Source: Rubrivivax sp. (GTDB lineage Bacteria > Pseudomonadota > Gammaproteobacteria > Burkholderiales > Burkholderiaceae_C). From it: DNA of 64,000 nucleotides. The notes under the pieces are model-generated. The model had not been told where the DNA came from, searched no databases, and saw nothing but the letters and a program-made list of their open reading frames with translations. The DNA is taken from positions 1 through 64,000 of the forward strand of contig JAIXWM010000006.1 in assembly GCA_027491255.1 (NCBI GenBank), given 5' to 3'. The position numbers and the translations under genes are program-made. Below, in pieces: positions 1 through 8,394 of the stretch. Position 1 is the stretch's first letter, and every line of letters starts with the position of its first letter.

Positions 1-61
1 CCGAGCGGGCTGTCATCGGCCGCGATGGCAAGGCGCGAACCGCAGCCATGGCCTGTGCCAT
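1..61 (-). CDS. possible 5' end of a truncated gene (PaaX-like start?)
   Basis: On the minus strand an ATG at 61..59 opens a frame that stays open to the window edge and reads MAQAMAAVRALPSRPMTARS. The segment RPMTARS resembles the start of PaaX-family transcriptional repressors, which often begin with a similar 'L-x-ARS' helix, but only 20 residues are visible. The start lies where the repeat at 61-219 ends, just as the hydrolase start at 15421 abuts the second repeat copy. The identification is a guess; that a gene starts here is more likely than what it encodes. Confidence 0.25.
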   Translation of the reverse strand, partial: MAQAMAAVRALPSRPMTARS

Positions 62-219
62 GGCGAGGATTCGCAACGCCGCCAGCGTGGTCGAGGGCAG
101 CTCGATCGGGTGTGCAGCGTCGTCACCCGACTGTGAGGTCGGTCGTGGCCGGAATCTCCCGGCCCAGCAAGTACTTGCTCGCTGAAGAAAGCGGTCAACT
201 GCCGAATCCAGGCTCAGTT
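61..219. repeat. dispersed ~150-bp repeat, copy 1
   Basis: This stretch aligns almost collinearly with 15421-15579 (one single-base indel near 130/15490). By eye about 115 of 139 bases agree between 78 and 217, with long matches such as AGAAAGCGGTCA at 186 and TCCAGGCTCAG at 207. It fills the whole gap between the stop codon of the Bug gene (214) and the next minus-strand start (61). The reading frame is not conserved between copies because of the indel, so it behaves as an intergenic element rather than a shared protein domain. Confidence 0.75.
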
Positions 220-1185
220 CGCCCTCGCCCCCGACAGGCGCACGACCTCGCCCAGGCGCTGCATGTCACGGCGCATGCGGGCCTCGAACTGGGCCGCGGT
301 GCCGCCCAGCGGGTCGCCGCCCTGGTTGCGGATGGTCTCCAGCACCGCCGGGTCCTGCAGGATCTTGCCGATCTCTGCGTTCAGGCGCGCCACGACGTCG
401 GCCGGCGTCTTCGACGGCACGAGGATGCCGAACCAGCCCGTCAGCTCGTAGTCGTTGATGCCCAGGGCCTCGTTGACGGTGGGCACGTCGGGCAGCAGCG
501 GTGAACGGCGCGAGCCCGTAACGGCCAGTGCGCGCAGGCGCCCGGTGCGGGCGAACTGCAGGCCCACCGGCATGTTGACGAAGCCGACCTGGAGCACGCC
601 GCTGAGGTGGTCGTTCGTGGCCTGGGCATTGCCCTGGTAGGGAATGTGCATGAACTTGGCGCCGGTCTTGACCCCCAGCAGTTCGGCCGACAGGTGACCG
701 GAGCTGCCCGCGCCGGGGGTGCCGAAGTTCAGCTTGTTGGGCTCGCGACGCGCAGCCTCGACCAGCTCGCGCAGCGTGTTGTAGGGCTGGCCCGGGTGCA
801 CCGTGATGATGTTCGTGACCTCGGCCACCTCGATCACCGGCGTCAGGTCGCGCATGGTGTCGTAGGGCAGCGTGGCGTACAGCGCCTGGTTGGTGACCAG
901 CGGCAGGCCGTTGATCAGCATCGTGTGGCCGTCGGGTGCCGACTTGGCGACGAAGTCGTTGCCGATGTTCGTGCCGGCGCCGGGCTTCTGTTCCACCAGC
1001 ACGGTCTGGCCCAGCGCCGGCCCCAGGCGCTGCGCGATGGCACGCGCAAAGGCGTCGGCGCTGCCGGCCAGCGCCGGCACGACGATGCGCACGGTCTTGT
1101 TCGGGAAGGCCTGCGCCCAGGCGCCGGTGGTCAGGCCGACGGCCGGAAGGGCCGCCGCGGCGGCGAGAAGGTGGCGTCTTTGCAT
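214..1185 (-). CDS. tripartite tricarboxylate transporter (Bug/TctC) receptor
   Basis: A 323-residue periplasmic solute-binding protein of the Bug family, which captures organic acids or related small molecules for TTT transporters. It opens with a twin-Arg-like signal (MQRRHLLAAAAALP) and a cleavage site after GAWA near residue 24. The mature protein starts with the typical FPNKTVRIVVPALAGS and carries VEQKPGAGTNIG and the DVPTVNEALG segment near the C-terminus. It is the last visible gene of the minus-strand operon from 4734 and no TctA or TctB membrane subunit is in the window, so it is either an orphan receptor or uses a remote transporter. The ligand is presumably the substrate of the upstream enzymes. 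Confidence 0.9.
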   Translation of the reverse strand: MQRRHLLAAAAALPAVGLTTGAWAQAFPNKTVRIVVPALAGSADAFARAIAQRLGPALGQTVLVEQKPGAGTNIGNDFVAKSAPDGHTMLINGLPLVTNQALYATLPYDTMRDLTPVIEVAEVTNIITVHPGQPYNTLRELVEAARREPNKLNFGTPGAGSSGHLSAELLGVKTGAKFMHIPYQGNAQATNDHLSGVLQVGFVNMPVGLQFARTGRLRALAVTGSRRSPLLPDVPTVNEALGINDYELTGWFGILVPSKTPADVVARLNAEIGKILQDPAVLETIRNQGGDPLGGTAAQFEARMRRDMQRLGEVVRLSGARAN

Positions 1186-1213
1186 GGCGGATACCTCGTC
1201 GGCAAAAGGGAAG

Positions 1214-1954
1214 TCAGTGGTGTTCCATCAGCGAGCCGAAGCCCGCCTTGCGGTCGTTGATGCCCAGGGCCCTCAGCGCGTGCCAGTAGGTGGCGGTGTT
1301 GATCGCGATCACCGGCTTGCCAAGGAAGAGCTCGGCCGCCGCGGCCAGACGGATCATCGACAGGTTGGTGCCCACCTGCACGATGGCCTCGACGTCATCG
1401 CCGTCGATCTGGCGGATGGCCTCGCGGCACATCGCGTCGGTGCTGTGCGCGATCTGCACCGGGCTCGGCCGGCGCAGGCAGACGTCGCGCACCACCGTGA
1501 AGCCGCAGTCCTCGTAGAAGCGGCGCACCTGGGCGTTGGCGACCTCGAAGTACGGCGACAGGAAGGCGATGCGCTTGACCTTGTAGACGTTCAGGGCCGC
1601 CTCGGTGGCGAACGAGCCGCAGGACACGCCGACGCCGGCGCGCTCGCGCATCATCTCCAGGTACTTCTCGGCGCCCTGGCGGCCGTTCCAGAAGGTCGCC
1701 GCCGACATGCCCATCACGAGATAGTCCATCTCGCAGCTGCGCAGCACGTCCACGGCGTCCAGCGTGGCCTTGTTGATGTTGTCGACGAGTTGCAGGAAGC
1801 CGGCGTCGTCGTTCACCGGGTTGTTCGGAATCGCGATGCGGCTGTAGTGGTTGGTCACGCCCACCGGGCGCAGGTCGTCGAAGTCGGGCTGGACGATGGT
1901 GTTGGTCGACGGGCCCAGCGTGCCCAGCTTCTTGCGGTAGCCGAGGTGATCCAT
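1214..1954 (-). CDS. maleate isomerase / Asp-Glu racemase superfamily protein
   Basis: A 246-residue member of the Asp/Glu racemase superfamily, closest in look to maleate cis-trans isomerases and arylmalonate decarboxylases (MDHLGYRKKLGTLGPSTNTI at the start, VGTNLSM near the C-terminus). These enzymes isomerise or decarboxylate small dicarboxylates with one or two active-site cysteines. The usual first cysteine region reads MGMSAATFW and the second VQVGTNLSM, neither with Cys; the nearest candidate is the Cys in GVSCGSFAT. The exact reaction is therefore open. It starts 3 nt after the amidohydrolase stop, a tight operon position that links it to an amide-to-dicarboxylate step. Confidence 0.72.
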   Translation of the reverse strand: MDHLGYRKKLGTLGPSTNTIVQPDFDDLRPVGVTNHYSRIAIPNNPVNDDAGFLQLVDNINKATLDAVDVLRSCEMDYLVMGMSAATFWNGRQGAEKYLEMMRERAGVGVSCGSFATEAALNVYKVKRIAFLSPYFEVANAQVRRFYEDCGFTVVRDVCLRRPSPVQIAHSTDAMCREAIRQIDGDDVEAIVQVGTNLSMIRLAAAAELFLGKPVIAINTATYWHALRALGINDRKAGFGSLMEHH

Positions 1955-1957
1955 GGT

Positions 1958-2590
1958 TCAGACTGCTTTCTGGCTCGCGTCGAGCCGGCCGAGGAATTCG
2001 TCGCGCGTCATCACGTCGGCGTACTTCTGCTGCATGTCGAACAGGTTGGCCTCGTGCGGCTCGAGCGCGCGGTCGCCGACGCAGTCGCTGATGACCACGG
2101 TGCGGAAGTTGTGCTGCATCGAATCGACGACCGAGGCGCGCACGCAGCCGCTGGTGGTGCAGCCGACGATGACGCAGGTATCCACGCCGCGCTGATGCAG
2201 CCAACCCGCCAGCCCGGTCTCGAAGAAGGCCGAGGCCGACTGCTTGCGGACCACCCATTCGCCGGGCATGGGCGTGAGCGCCGGCACGATCTGCGAGCCC
2301 GGCGCGTCCTCGGTCAATTTCTGCAGCGGCGGCACGCGCAAGGCGAAGACGTTGACGTTCGAGCCGTCGGCCTCGAAGACCACCCGCGTGTGCACCACCG
2401 GCAGCTGGGCGCGCCTGAACGCGGCAAGCAGCGGCACCGTGGCCTGGGCTGCGGCCTCGATGTGCGGTCCGCCGAGCTGGTCGAAGTCGACGAAGCCGTT
2501 GACGAAGTCCACCAGCACCAGACCGCAGCGGCGGCCGATGCCCGAGGTGCCGCCCAGGCCCTGGTGACGGTAGATCGCGTGCTTGTCCAT
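1958..2590 (-). CDS. isochorismatase-fold cysteine amidohydrolase
   Basis: A 210-residue cysteine hydrolase of the isochorismatase superfamily, subgroup of N-carbamoylsarcosine amidase and maleamate amidase. The catalytic triad is visible as Asp28 (LVDFVNGF), Lys116 (VVRKQSASAFF) and Cys149 (TTSGCVRAS). Such enzymes hydrolyse a linear amide to acid and ammonia. With the maleate-isomerase-like gene directly downstream, the pair recalls NicF and NicE at the end of nicotinate degradation. A clear GGAGGA ribosome site lies 6-7 nt before the ATG. The specific amide cannot be read from the sequence. Confidence 0.85.
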   Translation of the reverse strand: MDKHAIYRHQGLGGTSGIGRRCGLVLVDFVNGFVDFDQLGGPHIEAAAQATVPLLAAFRRAQLPVVHTRVVFEADGSNVNVFALRVPPLQKLTEDAPGSQIVPALTPMPGEWVVRKQSASAFFETGLAGWLHQRGVDTCVIVGCTTSGCVRASVVDSMQHNFRTVVISDCVGDRALEPHEANLFDMQQKYADVMTRDEFLGRLDASQKAV

Positions 2591-2629
2591 GTCAGTCCTC
2601 CAAGGGGCGGGCGCCGGGATGCGGGGCGG

Positions 2630-3541
2630 TCACTCCGGCCGCGCGTGCCGCGCGTCGAAAGCCGCCACCCAGTCGAAGCCCATCATCTGGGAGTAGGCCT
2701 TGAAGTCGTGCAGCGGCACCGGCGGGTTCGTGGTCGAGCCCTCGGCCTTCAAGGTCTGGTAGACCGCGCGGTAGGCCGCGCCCGCGGCCAGGAAGGCGGT
2801 GGCCGGGAAGATGGCGATCCGGTAGCCGATGTCCTGCAGTTCGGCGCGGGTGAGGATGGGGGTGCGCCCGCCCTCGACCATGTTGGCCAGCAGCGGCTGG
2901 TCGAAGCTGCGGCAGATGGTGCGCATCTCCTCGACCGACTCGGGGCTCTCGACAAACAGGATGTCCGCCCCCGCCTGCGCGTACAAGGCCGCACGGCGCA
3001 GGGCCTCGTCCAGGCCGAGCGTGGTGCGCGCGTCGGTGCGGGCGATGATCAGGAAGTTCGGGTCGCGGCGCGATTCGACCGCCACCCGGATCTTGTCGGC
3101 CATCAGCTCGGCATCGACGACACGGCGGCCGAGCATGTGGCCGCACTTCTTCGGGAACTCCTGATCCTCGAGCTGGATCGCGCAGGCGCCCGCGGCCTCG
3201 TAGCCGCGCACCGTGTGCATCACGTTCAGCAGTCCGCCGTAGCCGGTGTCGCCGTCGCAGATCATCGGCGTGCCGGTGATGGCGCACAGCTGGGTGACGC
3301 GCCCCACCATGTCGGTGTAGCTGGCCAGGCCGGCGTCGGGCAGGCCCAGGTGCGAGCCGACCGTGCCGTAGCCGGTCATGTACAACGCCTCGAAGCCCAT
3401 CGCGTCGGCCATGCGGGCGGAGAAGCCTTCGTAGATGCCGGGCGCGACGAGCAGCTCGCGGCTCTTCAGACGCGCGGCGAGCTCGGCGCGGCGCTCGGCG
3501 CCGCTGCGGGTGGTGAGCCCCTGGTGGGTCATGGGATTCAT
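2630..3541 (-). CDS. isocitrate lyase / PEP mutase family C-C lyase
   Basis: A 303-residue enzyme of the ICL/PEP-mutase superfamily, about the length of 2-methylisocitrate lyase (PrpB) and 2,3-dimethylmalate lyase. It has the Mg-binding DGDTGYGG (96-103), the acidic LEDQ (124-127) and KKCGH (131-135) with Cys133, the base used by the C-C cleaving members, so a retro-Claisen/aldol lyase is more likely than a mutase. The start at 3541 is chosen over longer frames because ATG overlaps the monooxygenase stop (TCAT at 3538-3541), implying coupled translation. It probably cleaves a branched or hydroxylated dicarboxylate produced by this operon. Confidence 0.85.
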   Translation of the reverse strand: MNPMTHQGLTTRSGAERRAELAARLKSRELLVAPGIYEGFSARMADAMGFEALYMTGYGTVGSHLGLPDAGLASYTDMVGRVTQLCAITGTPMICDGDTGYGGLLNVMHTVRGYEAAGACAIQLEDQEFPKKCGHMLGRRVVDAELMADKIRVAVESRRDPNFLIIARTDARTTLGLDEALRRAALYAQAGADILFVESPESVEEMRTICRSFDQPLLANMVEGGRTPILTRAELQDIGYRIAIFPATAFLAAGAAYRAVYQTLKAEGSTTNPPVPLHDFKAYSQMMGFDWVAAFDARHARPE

Positions 3542-4734
3542 GCAATGGCCTCCGCGCGGGCGAGCGCATCCAGCATCGAGGTCTTGCGCAGGTAGGCACG
3601 CGCCTGCGCGGGATCGGCGGCGGTGGCGCGCAGCGCGTCCTGCGTCTTGCGGCGCTCGACCGGGTCGCGCTCCTCGATCTCGCGCTTGTTGCGGGCCGTG
3701 CTGGCGTTGATGTATTCGATGGCGATGGTGCGGCGCTGGCGCTCGTAGCGATCGAGCACCGCCTCGGGTTCGCCGCGCTGCAGCACCCCCAGGAGCTTGT
3801 GCGTCAGGTTCATCGCGTCGTGCACGCCGCCGTTCATGCCCATGCCCCCCAGCGGGTTGTTGATGTGCGCGGAGTCGCCGGCCAGGAAGACACGGCCACG
3901 CCGGAACTGCTGGGCCACGCGCTGGTGCACCTTGTACAAGGTGCGGTGCACCGTGCGGTAAGGCTGGGGCTGGGGCAGCAGCTTCTGCAGCCGCCGCTCG
4001 ACCGAGGCATCGCTGAGGCACTCGTCGTCGCTCTCGGAGGCCGGTGTGGGGAACAGCACGCGCCACAGGGTGGGCACGCGCAGCAGCACGCACCACTCCT
4101 CGGGGTCCGAGCAATAGTTCACGTAGGACAGACGCGGCAGGTGGTCCGCGAACTCGAAGTCCGTGGAGATGACGAGGAAGCGCTCGGGGTAGGTGTAGCC
4201 CTCGAACTCGATGCCCAAGCTGCGCCGCACAGCGCTCCAGGCGCCGTCGGCGCCGATGAGGTAGTCGGCCTCGATCTCGTGCGGCGCGCCGTCGATGCTG
4301 AGCGCCGCGCGCACCCGCTCGCCGTCCTGCGCGACGGACTCCATGCGGGCCAGGAAGTGGAAAGCCACGTGGGGCATCGCGTCGAGCTGGGCCTTGATCT
4401 GCTGCGTGAGCTTCCACTGCTCGCATTGCAGGCGAAAGGGGTGGTCGGTGTCGCCCGCCAGCAACTGCATGTCGAACTCGGCGATCACACCCTCGTGGCG
4501 GTCGCGCTGCTGGGTGTAGCGTGCCACCAGGCCCTGCGCCACCAGCGCGTCGGTCAGGCCGTAGCGCGCCAGCATGTCCAGCGTGGGAGGGTGGAAGGTC
4601 GAGGCGCGCAGGTCGAAATTGAGTTGGGCCGCAGCCTCCACCACCGTGACCTGCACGCCGGCGCGCGCCAGCACGAGCGCAGCCACCAGGCCGACTGGAC
4701 CGGCGCCCGCGATCAGGATATGTGTGTTCCTCAT
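3538..4734 (-). CDS. FAD-dependent aromatic-ring monooxygenase (PHBH/NicC-like)
   Basis: A 398-residue class A flavoprotein hydroxylase that adds one oxygen to an activated aromatic or heteroaromatic ring using NAD(P)H. It shows the dinucleotide fold GAGPVG (10-15), a DG motif (YLIGADGAWSAVR) and the second FAD motif (GRVFLAGDSAHINNP). Start 4734 is favoured over upstream in-frame codons because GGAGG precedes it and the FAD fold begins at once. It is the first gene of the operon 4734 to 214, transcribed away from the FCD-type GntR gene at 4921. Similarity to 6-hydroxynicotinate 3-monooxygenase is one option; phenolic substrates cannot be excluded. Confidence 0.85.
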   Translation of the reverse strand: MRNTHILIAGAGPVGLVAALVLARAGVQVTVVEAAAQLNFDLRASTFHPPTLDMLARYGLTDALVAQGLVARYTQQRDRHEGVIAEFDMQLLAGDTDHPFRLQCEQWKLTQQIKAQLDAMPHVAFHFLARMESVAQDGERVRAALSIDGAPHEIEADYLIGADGAWSAVRRSLGIEFEGYTYPERFLVISTDFEFADHLPRLSYVNYCSDPEEWCVLLRVPTLWRVLFPTPASESDDECLSDASVERRLQKLLPQPQPYRTVHRTLYKVHQRVAQQFRRGRVFLAGDSAHINNPLGGMGMNGGVHDAMNLTHKLLGVLQRGEPEAVLDRYERQRRTIAIEYINASTARNKREIEERDPVERRKTQDALRATAADPAQARAYLRKTSMLDALARAEAIA

Positions 4735-4764
4735 GTCCTCCGTCCGATCATTTCTCACCGTCAA

Positions 4765-4773
4765 TGTACACAA
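4765..4773. promoter_or_regulatory. candidate GntR/FCD operator, TGTACACAA
   Basis: TGTACACAA lies 31 nt upstream of the monooxygenase start in the divergent promoter region. The same nine bases recur at 4893-4901 before the GntR gene, and a fuller palindrome with the same core is at 45731-45742 before the other FCD-GntR gene of the window. FCD-GntR proteins usually bind short palindromes of the T-G-T-n-A-C-A type, so autoregulation and repression of the operon are inferred. Confidence 0.5.
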
Positions 4774-4892
4774 AGTCGCCTTTTGTCGCAGCTTGCTTGC
4801 CCCCAAGCGATCTATCTTCAGGGCATTTTTGGTCTGGATACGGGTATTTTCCCTAGTATTTCCCACAATTCCTTAGGGTCTGAAAAACGCCC

Positions 4893-4901
4893 TGTACACA
4901 A
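4893..4901. promoter_or_regulatory. candidate GntR/FCD operator, TGTACACAA (second copy)
   Basis: This is the second TGTACACAA in the 186-bp divergent gap. It lies just upstream of a TATATT at 4907-4912 that could be the -10 box for the GntR gene. If so, transcription would start within a few bases of the ATG at 4921, giving a leaderless message. No good -35 hexamer was found, so the promoter assignment is weak; the repeated site is directly seen. Confidence 0.45.
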
Positions 4902-4920
4902 TCACCTATATTGCCGTCGC

Positions 4921-5595
4921 ATGACCCGAGCCAGCGCCCTTGCCTACGACACGATGCGGCAGTGGATCCTCGACGGCGAAGTCCAGCCCGGGCAACGCCT
5001 GATCGAGGAAGACCTGGCGCAGCGCGTGGGCGTGTCGCGCACCTCGATACGCGAGGGCCTTCGCCGGCTGGCCGCAGACGGCCTGGTGCGCACCGAGGCC
5101 AGTCGAGGCAGCTTCGTGCTCGAGCTCAGTACCGCCGAGGTCGACGAGATCTTCCAGTTGCGGGCCATGCTCGAAGGGCATGCCGTGAGCCTGGCAGCGG
5201 TGCACGCCCAACCCGCGGACTGGGAGGAGATGTCGACCATCGCAGGCGACATCGACGCCCTGCTCACGCAGCCCGGCCTCGAGGGACGGGCTCTCTATTC
5301 GCGCTTCCAGACACTGAACCACCGCTTCCACCATGTGCTGCTGCGCGCCAGCCGGTCCAGCCGCCTGCAGGCGCTGGCCACGAACCTGATCGAGCTCCCG
5401 CTGGTCACCTTGAAGCAGCACACCTGGCCGGGCGAGGTCCAGGTGCGGCGCTCGAACCAGCAGCACTGGGAGATCATCGAGGCGGTGCGCGCGCGGGATC
5501 CCTTCCTTGGCCGTCTGCGACTTCAGTCGCACCTTCTGGGCGCCCGGCCCCGCGCGATGGTCGCGCAGATGGTGCCGGCCACGGCCTTGATGTAG
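4921..5595 (+). CDS. GntR-family regulator, FCD subfamily
   Basis: A 224-residue regulator with an N-terminal winged helix (about residues 5-70, including LAQRVGVSRTSIREGLRRL) and a C-terminal FCD ligand-binding domain (about 80-205, with the helix FQTLNHRFHHVLLRAS that supplies metal or ligand histidines). Such proteins sense carboxylic acids and control nearby catabolic genes. It is divergent from the monooxygenase operon and only 14 nt before the SDR, so it probably controls both. The ATG has no obvious Shine-Dalgarno sequence. Confidence 0.9.
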   Translation: MTRASALAYDTMRQWILDGEVQPGQRLIEEDLAQRVGVSRTSIREGLRRLAADGLVRTEASRGSFVLELSTAEVDEIFQLRAMLEGHAVSLAAVHAQPADWEEMSTIAGDIDALLTQPGLEGRALYSRFQTLNHRFHHVLLRASRSSRLQALATNLIELPLVTLKQHTWPGEVQVRRSNQQHWEIIEAVRARDPFLGRLRLQSHLLGARPRAMVAQMVPATALM

Positions 5596-5609
5596 GAGGA
5601 ACGGGCCCG

Positions 5610-6473
5610 ATGTCCAGCGATTCCCGACCCCAGGCTCCTGCGACGCCCGCACCACCGGCGTGCCGCAGCATCATCGTCACCGGAGGCGGACGCGGCCTCG
5701 GATGGGAGATGGCCGAGGCCCTGGTGGCCGCAGGCCACCGGGTGCTCATCACCGGCGCGCGTGAACCGGCCGAACTGCAAGCCGCCGCAGCGCGACTGAA
5801 CACGCAGGCGGGGCAGGCGCGCGCGCTGGCGATGGTGGCAGACGTCGCGAACTGGAGCGACTGCGAGGCCGTGGCAGCACGGTGCCTCTCAGCCTGGGGG
5901 CGCATCGACGGGCTGGTCAACAACGCGGGCCGGGGCATGCTCGAGATCAGCGGGGATTTCGTGCGCAAGGCGGCGCTGTTCTGGCAGGCCGACCCACAGG
6001 GCTTTCGCAACATCGTCGACGCCAACGTCACCGGCGCCTTCCTGATGGCGCGCGCCTGCGTGCCGGTGATGGTGGCACAGGGTTTCGGCCGGGTGGTCAA
6101 TGTCTCGACCAGCCGCCCGACGATGGTGCGCACCGGATACTGCCCTTACGGACCGTCCAAGGCTGCGCTGGAGGCGATGAGTGTCGTCTGGGCCAAGGAT
6201 CTGCAGGGCAGTGGCGTGACCGTCAACGTGCTGCTGCCCGGTGGGGCAAGCGACACCCGCATGCTCCCCGGCGGCGGCGAGCGCCGCGGCGCCGACGGCA
6301 ACCTGCTGCCGCCCTCGCTGATGCGCGCGCCCGTCGTCTGGCTGATGGCCCACGCCGGGCCCGAGGTCAACGGCGAGCGCTACATCGCCCGGCAGTGGCG
6401 CACCGACCAGCCCTGGGACCGAGCTGCCGCCGGCGCCCGCGACGAGCGGCACGAAGTGCCCGCCATCATGTAG
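5610..6473 (+). CDS. short-chain dehydrogenase/reductase
   Basis: A 287-residue classical SDR that oxidises or reduces a hydroxyl/keto group with NAD(P). It has the cofactor motif TGGGRGLG (24-31), NNAGRG (104-109), active-site Ser near 166-168 and the Tyr180-x3-Lys184 pair (YGPSK). A strong AGGAGGA lies 9 nt before the ATG. It follows the GntR gene and is likely cotranscribed. Its 3' end overlaps the convergent MBL gene by 8 bp. The extended, proline-rich first 18 residues are unusual but do not look like a signal peptide. Confidence 0.87.
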   Translation: MSSDSRPQAPATPAPPACRSIIVTGGGRGLGWEMAEALVAAGHRVLITGAREPAELQAAAARLNTQAGQARALAMVADVANWSDCEAVAARCLSAWGRIDGLVNNAGRGMLEISGDFVRKAALFWQADPQGFRNIVDANVTGAFLMARACVPVMVAQGFGRVVNVSTSRPTMVRTGYCPYGPSKAALEAMSVVWAKDLQGSGVTVNVLLPGGASDTRMLPGGGERRGADGNLLPPSLMRAPVVWLMAHAGPEVNGERYIARQWRTDQPWDRAAAGARDERHEVPAIM

Positions 6474-7371
6474 GCGCGCGATGAGACTGCTCCGCCTCCC
6501 AGCGCCAGCCCCCGCCGTCGGTGACCACGCGCCCGCCGACCGCGCCCGGGAAGTGCGCCGGCATCAGCAGCGTGGCGCTGTCGGCGGCCCGCTCGACCAG
6601 CCGCCGCCGCGTCGCCGCGGCCAGGGCTGCGTCCTCGCAGAAGCGGGAGTTCCAGCCCGGGTCCAGCAACTGCACGGGGGTGTGCAGGATGTCGCCGCAG
6701 AAGATGCCATGCGCGCCGTCGCTGCGGGCCTGCAGCGTCACCGTCCCGGGGGTGTGCCCCGGGGCCGGTTCGAGCCAGACCCCGTCCTCGAAGGCATGGC
6801 CGTCGTCGGCCATCACGGCCTGCCCGGCGTCGACCACCGGCAGCACGCTGTCGGCGAAGGAGCCGTGGTTGGGCGCCGGCCTGCCCTGCGCCAGCGCCGC
6901 CCGGTGCTCGGCCTCCCAGTGCGCGTACTCGCGCCGCGCGAAGACGTACTTCGCGCGCGGGAAGGTCGGCACCCAGCGGCCGTCGCGCAGGCAGGTGTTC
7001 CAGCCGACGTGGTCAGCGTGCAGATGGGTGCAGCAGACGAAGTCGATGTCCTCGGGCCGCAGCCCTGCCGCGGCCAGCGCCTGCAGCCAGCCGAAGCGCT
7101 GGCGGTGCCAGCCCGGGCGCAGCGGGCGCTCCTTGTCATCGCCGACGCAGGCGTCGACCAGGATGCGGTGGCGGCCGGTGTCGAGCACATGGCTCTGAAA
7201 GCTCATCACGACACGGTTCGCCGCGTCCAGGTAGCCCGGCCGCAGCCAGTGCGCCGCCGCCTCGACGCGCGCGGCGTCGGCCTGCGGGACGATGAAGTCC
7301 AGGGGCGCGAACGGTCCCTCGGTCTCGACCACGCGTCTGACAAGAAAACTCCCCAGGCACAGGCTGTCCAC
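6466..7371 (-). CDS. MBL-fold metallo-hydrolase
   Basis: A 301-residue metallo-beta-lactamase-fold hydrolase with the zinc motif THLHADH (His116, His118, Asp120, His121), a later His in PAPGHTPGT, the bridging Asp in FCGDILH and a C-terminal PAHF histidine. The pattern fits lactonase- or glyoxalase-type members that open esters, thioesters or lactones. It starts with GTG, preceded at 7 nt by AGGAG, and is divergent from the deacetylase gene at 7458. Its function in the neighbouring pathways is not evident; hydrolysis of a lactone or CoA thioester is a family-based guess. Confidence 0.85.
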   Translation of the reverse strand: MDSLCLGSFLVRRVVETEGPFAPLDFIVPQADAARVEAAAHWLRPGYLDAANRVVMSFQSHVLDTGRHRILVDACVGDDKERPLRPGWHRQRFGWLQALAAAGLRPEDIDFVCCTHLHADHVGWNTCLRDGRWVPTFPRAKYVFARREYAHWEAEHRAALAQGRPAPNHGSFADSVLPVVDAGQAVMADDGHAFEDGVWLEPAPGHTPGTVTLQARSDGAHGIFCGDILHTPVQLLDPGWNSRFCEDAALAAATRRRLVERAADSATLLMPAHFPGAVGGRVVTDGGGWRWEAEQSHRAPT

Positions 7372-7457
7372 GGCGTGCTCCTCGGCGCGGGCTCCGGGCC
7401 CACCCCGGCGCGCTTGCGCATCAGCGCAGTCTAGACAGGAAACGGAAGGCCCTCCCC

Positions 7458-8360
7458 ATGCACTACCCCTGGTCCCCCATCGCCGCCCGCGGCCCGTTGC
7501 GCTGGCCAGGCGGCAAGAAGCTGGCGGTCATCATCACGATGAACTGCGAGTACTGGGACCTGGTCAAGGACACGAGCGAGCCCTACTACGCCGGCGGCCC
7601 GCCGATGCTGCCCGACAGCCTGCCGGGCAACGTCGCCGACTTCCCGAACTTCACCTGGCGCGAGTACGGCCAGCGCGTGGGCGTGTGGCGGCTGTTCAAG
7701 CTGTTCGAGCAGATGGGCGTGCCGCTGTCGTGCACGATCAACGCCAAGACCGCGCTCGAGCGGCCCGAGATCGTGCGCCACGCCGTCGACCGCGGCTGGG
7801 AGATCGTGGCCCACAACTACGAGCAGGGCGAGCTGCTGACGCGCTACACCTTCGACATCGACAAAGAGCGCGCCGTCATCGACGCCACGCTCGCCGCCTA
7901 CGAGAAGGTCGTCGGCCGCAAGGCGCGCGGCTGGCTCTCGTCGTCACTGCGCGGCACGCCGAACACGCCCGACCTGCTGGCCGAGCGCGGGCTGCTGTTC
8001 TTCTGCGACTACATGAACGACGAGCAGCCCTACCTGATCCACACGCCGTCGGGCCCCATCGTCAACGTGCCCTACACGATCGAGGTCAACGACTTCACCT
8101 TCTTCCACCGCCGCGCGATGAGCACCTGGGACGCCGCGCGCATGCTCAAGGACCAGTTCGACGAACTGATGCACGACAGCGCCGAGAGCTCGCGCCTGAT
8201 GAGCGTGGGCCTGCACCCGCACGTCTCGGGCCACCCGCACCGCATGCCCTGCTTCCGCGACTTCCTGGCGCATGCGAAGCAGCACCCCGAGGTCTGGTGG
8301 ACCACGCGCGAAGAACTCGCGACCTGGTACCTGCAGCACCACGCGCAGCACATCGGCTGA
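7458..8360 (+). CDS. polysaccharide deacetylase-fold amidohydrolase (PuuE/allantoinase-like)
   Basis: A 300-residue NodB-like (carbohydrate esterase 4 fold) protein of the subgroup that includes PuuE allantoinases and cyclic imidases rather than true chitin deacetylases. The canonical first aspartate motif is replaced by MNCEYWD near residue 18; HNYEQGE supplies the His and Glu, and SSLRGTPNTPDLL corresponds to the substrate loop. No signal peptide is present, so it acts in the cytoplasm on an imported small amide. It directly precedes a LIV-type ABC operon (34 nt to the first permease), suggesting that importer brings its substrate. Confidence 0.82.
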   Translation: MHYPWSPIAARGPLRWPGGKKLAVIITMNCEYWDLVKDTSEPYYAGGPPMLPDSLPGNVADFPNFTWREYGQRVGVWRLFKLFEQMGVPLSCTINAKTALERPEIVRHAVDRGWEIVAHNYEQGELLTRYTFDIDKERAVIDATLAAYEKVVGRKARGWLSSSLRGTPNTPDLLAERGLLFFCDYMNDEQPYLIHTPSGPIVNVPYTIEVNDFTFFHRRAMSTWDAARMLKDQFDELMHDSAESSRLMSVGLHPHVSGHPHRMPCFRDFLAHAKQHPEVWWTTREELATWYLQHHAQHIG

Positions 8361-8394
8361 GCACGCCGTCCACGCAACCCGCACCCGCCCCACC

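Noticed and set aside
872..3595. Plus-strand open frame of 907 codons over the Bug, racemase and amidohydrolase genes
   Set aside because: It runs antisense through three well-supported genes and has no recognisable domain; long antisense frames are common at this GC content.
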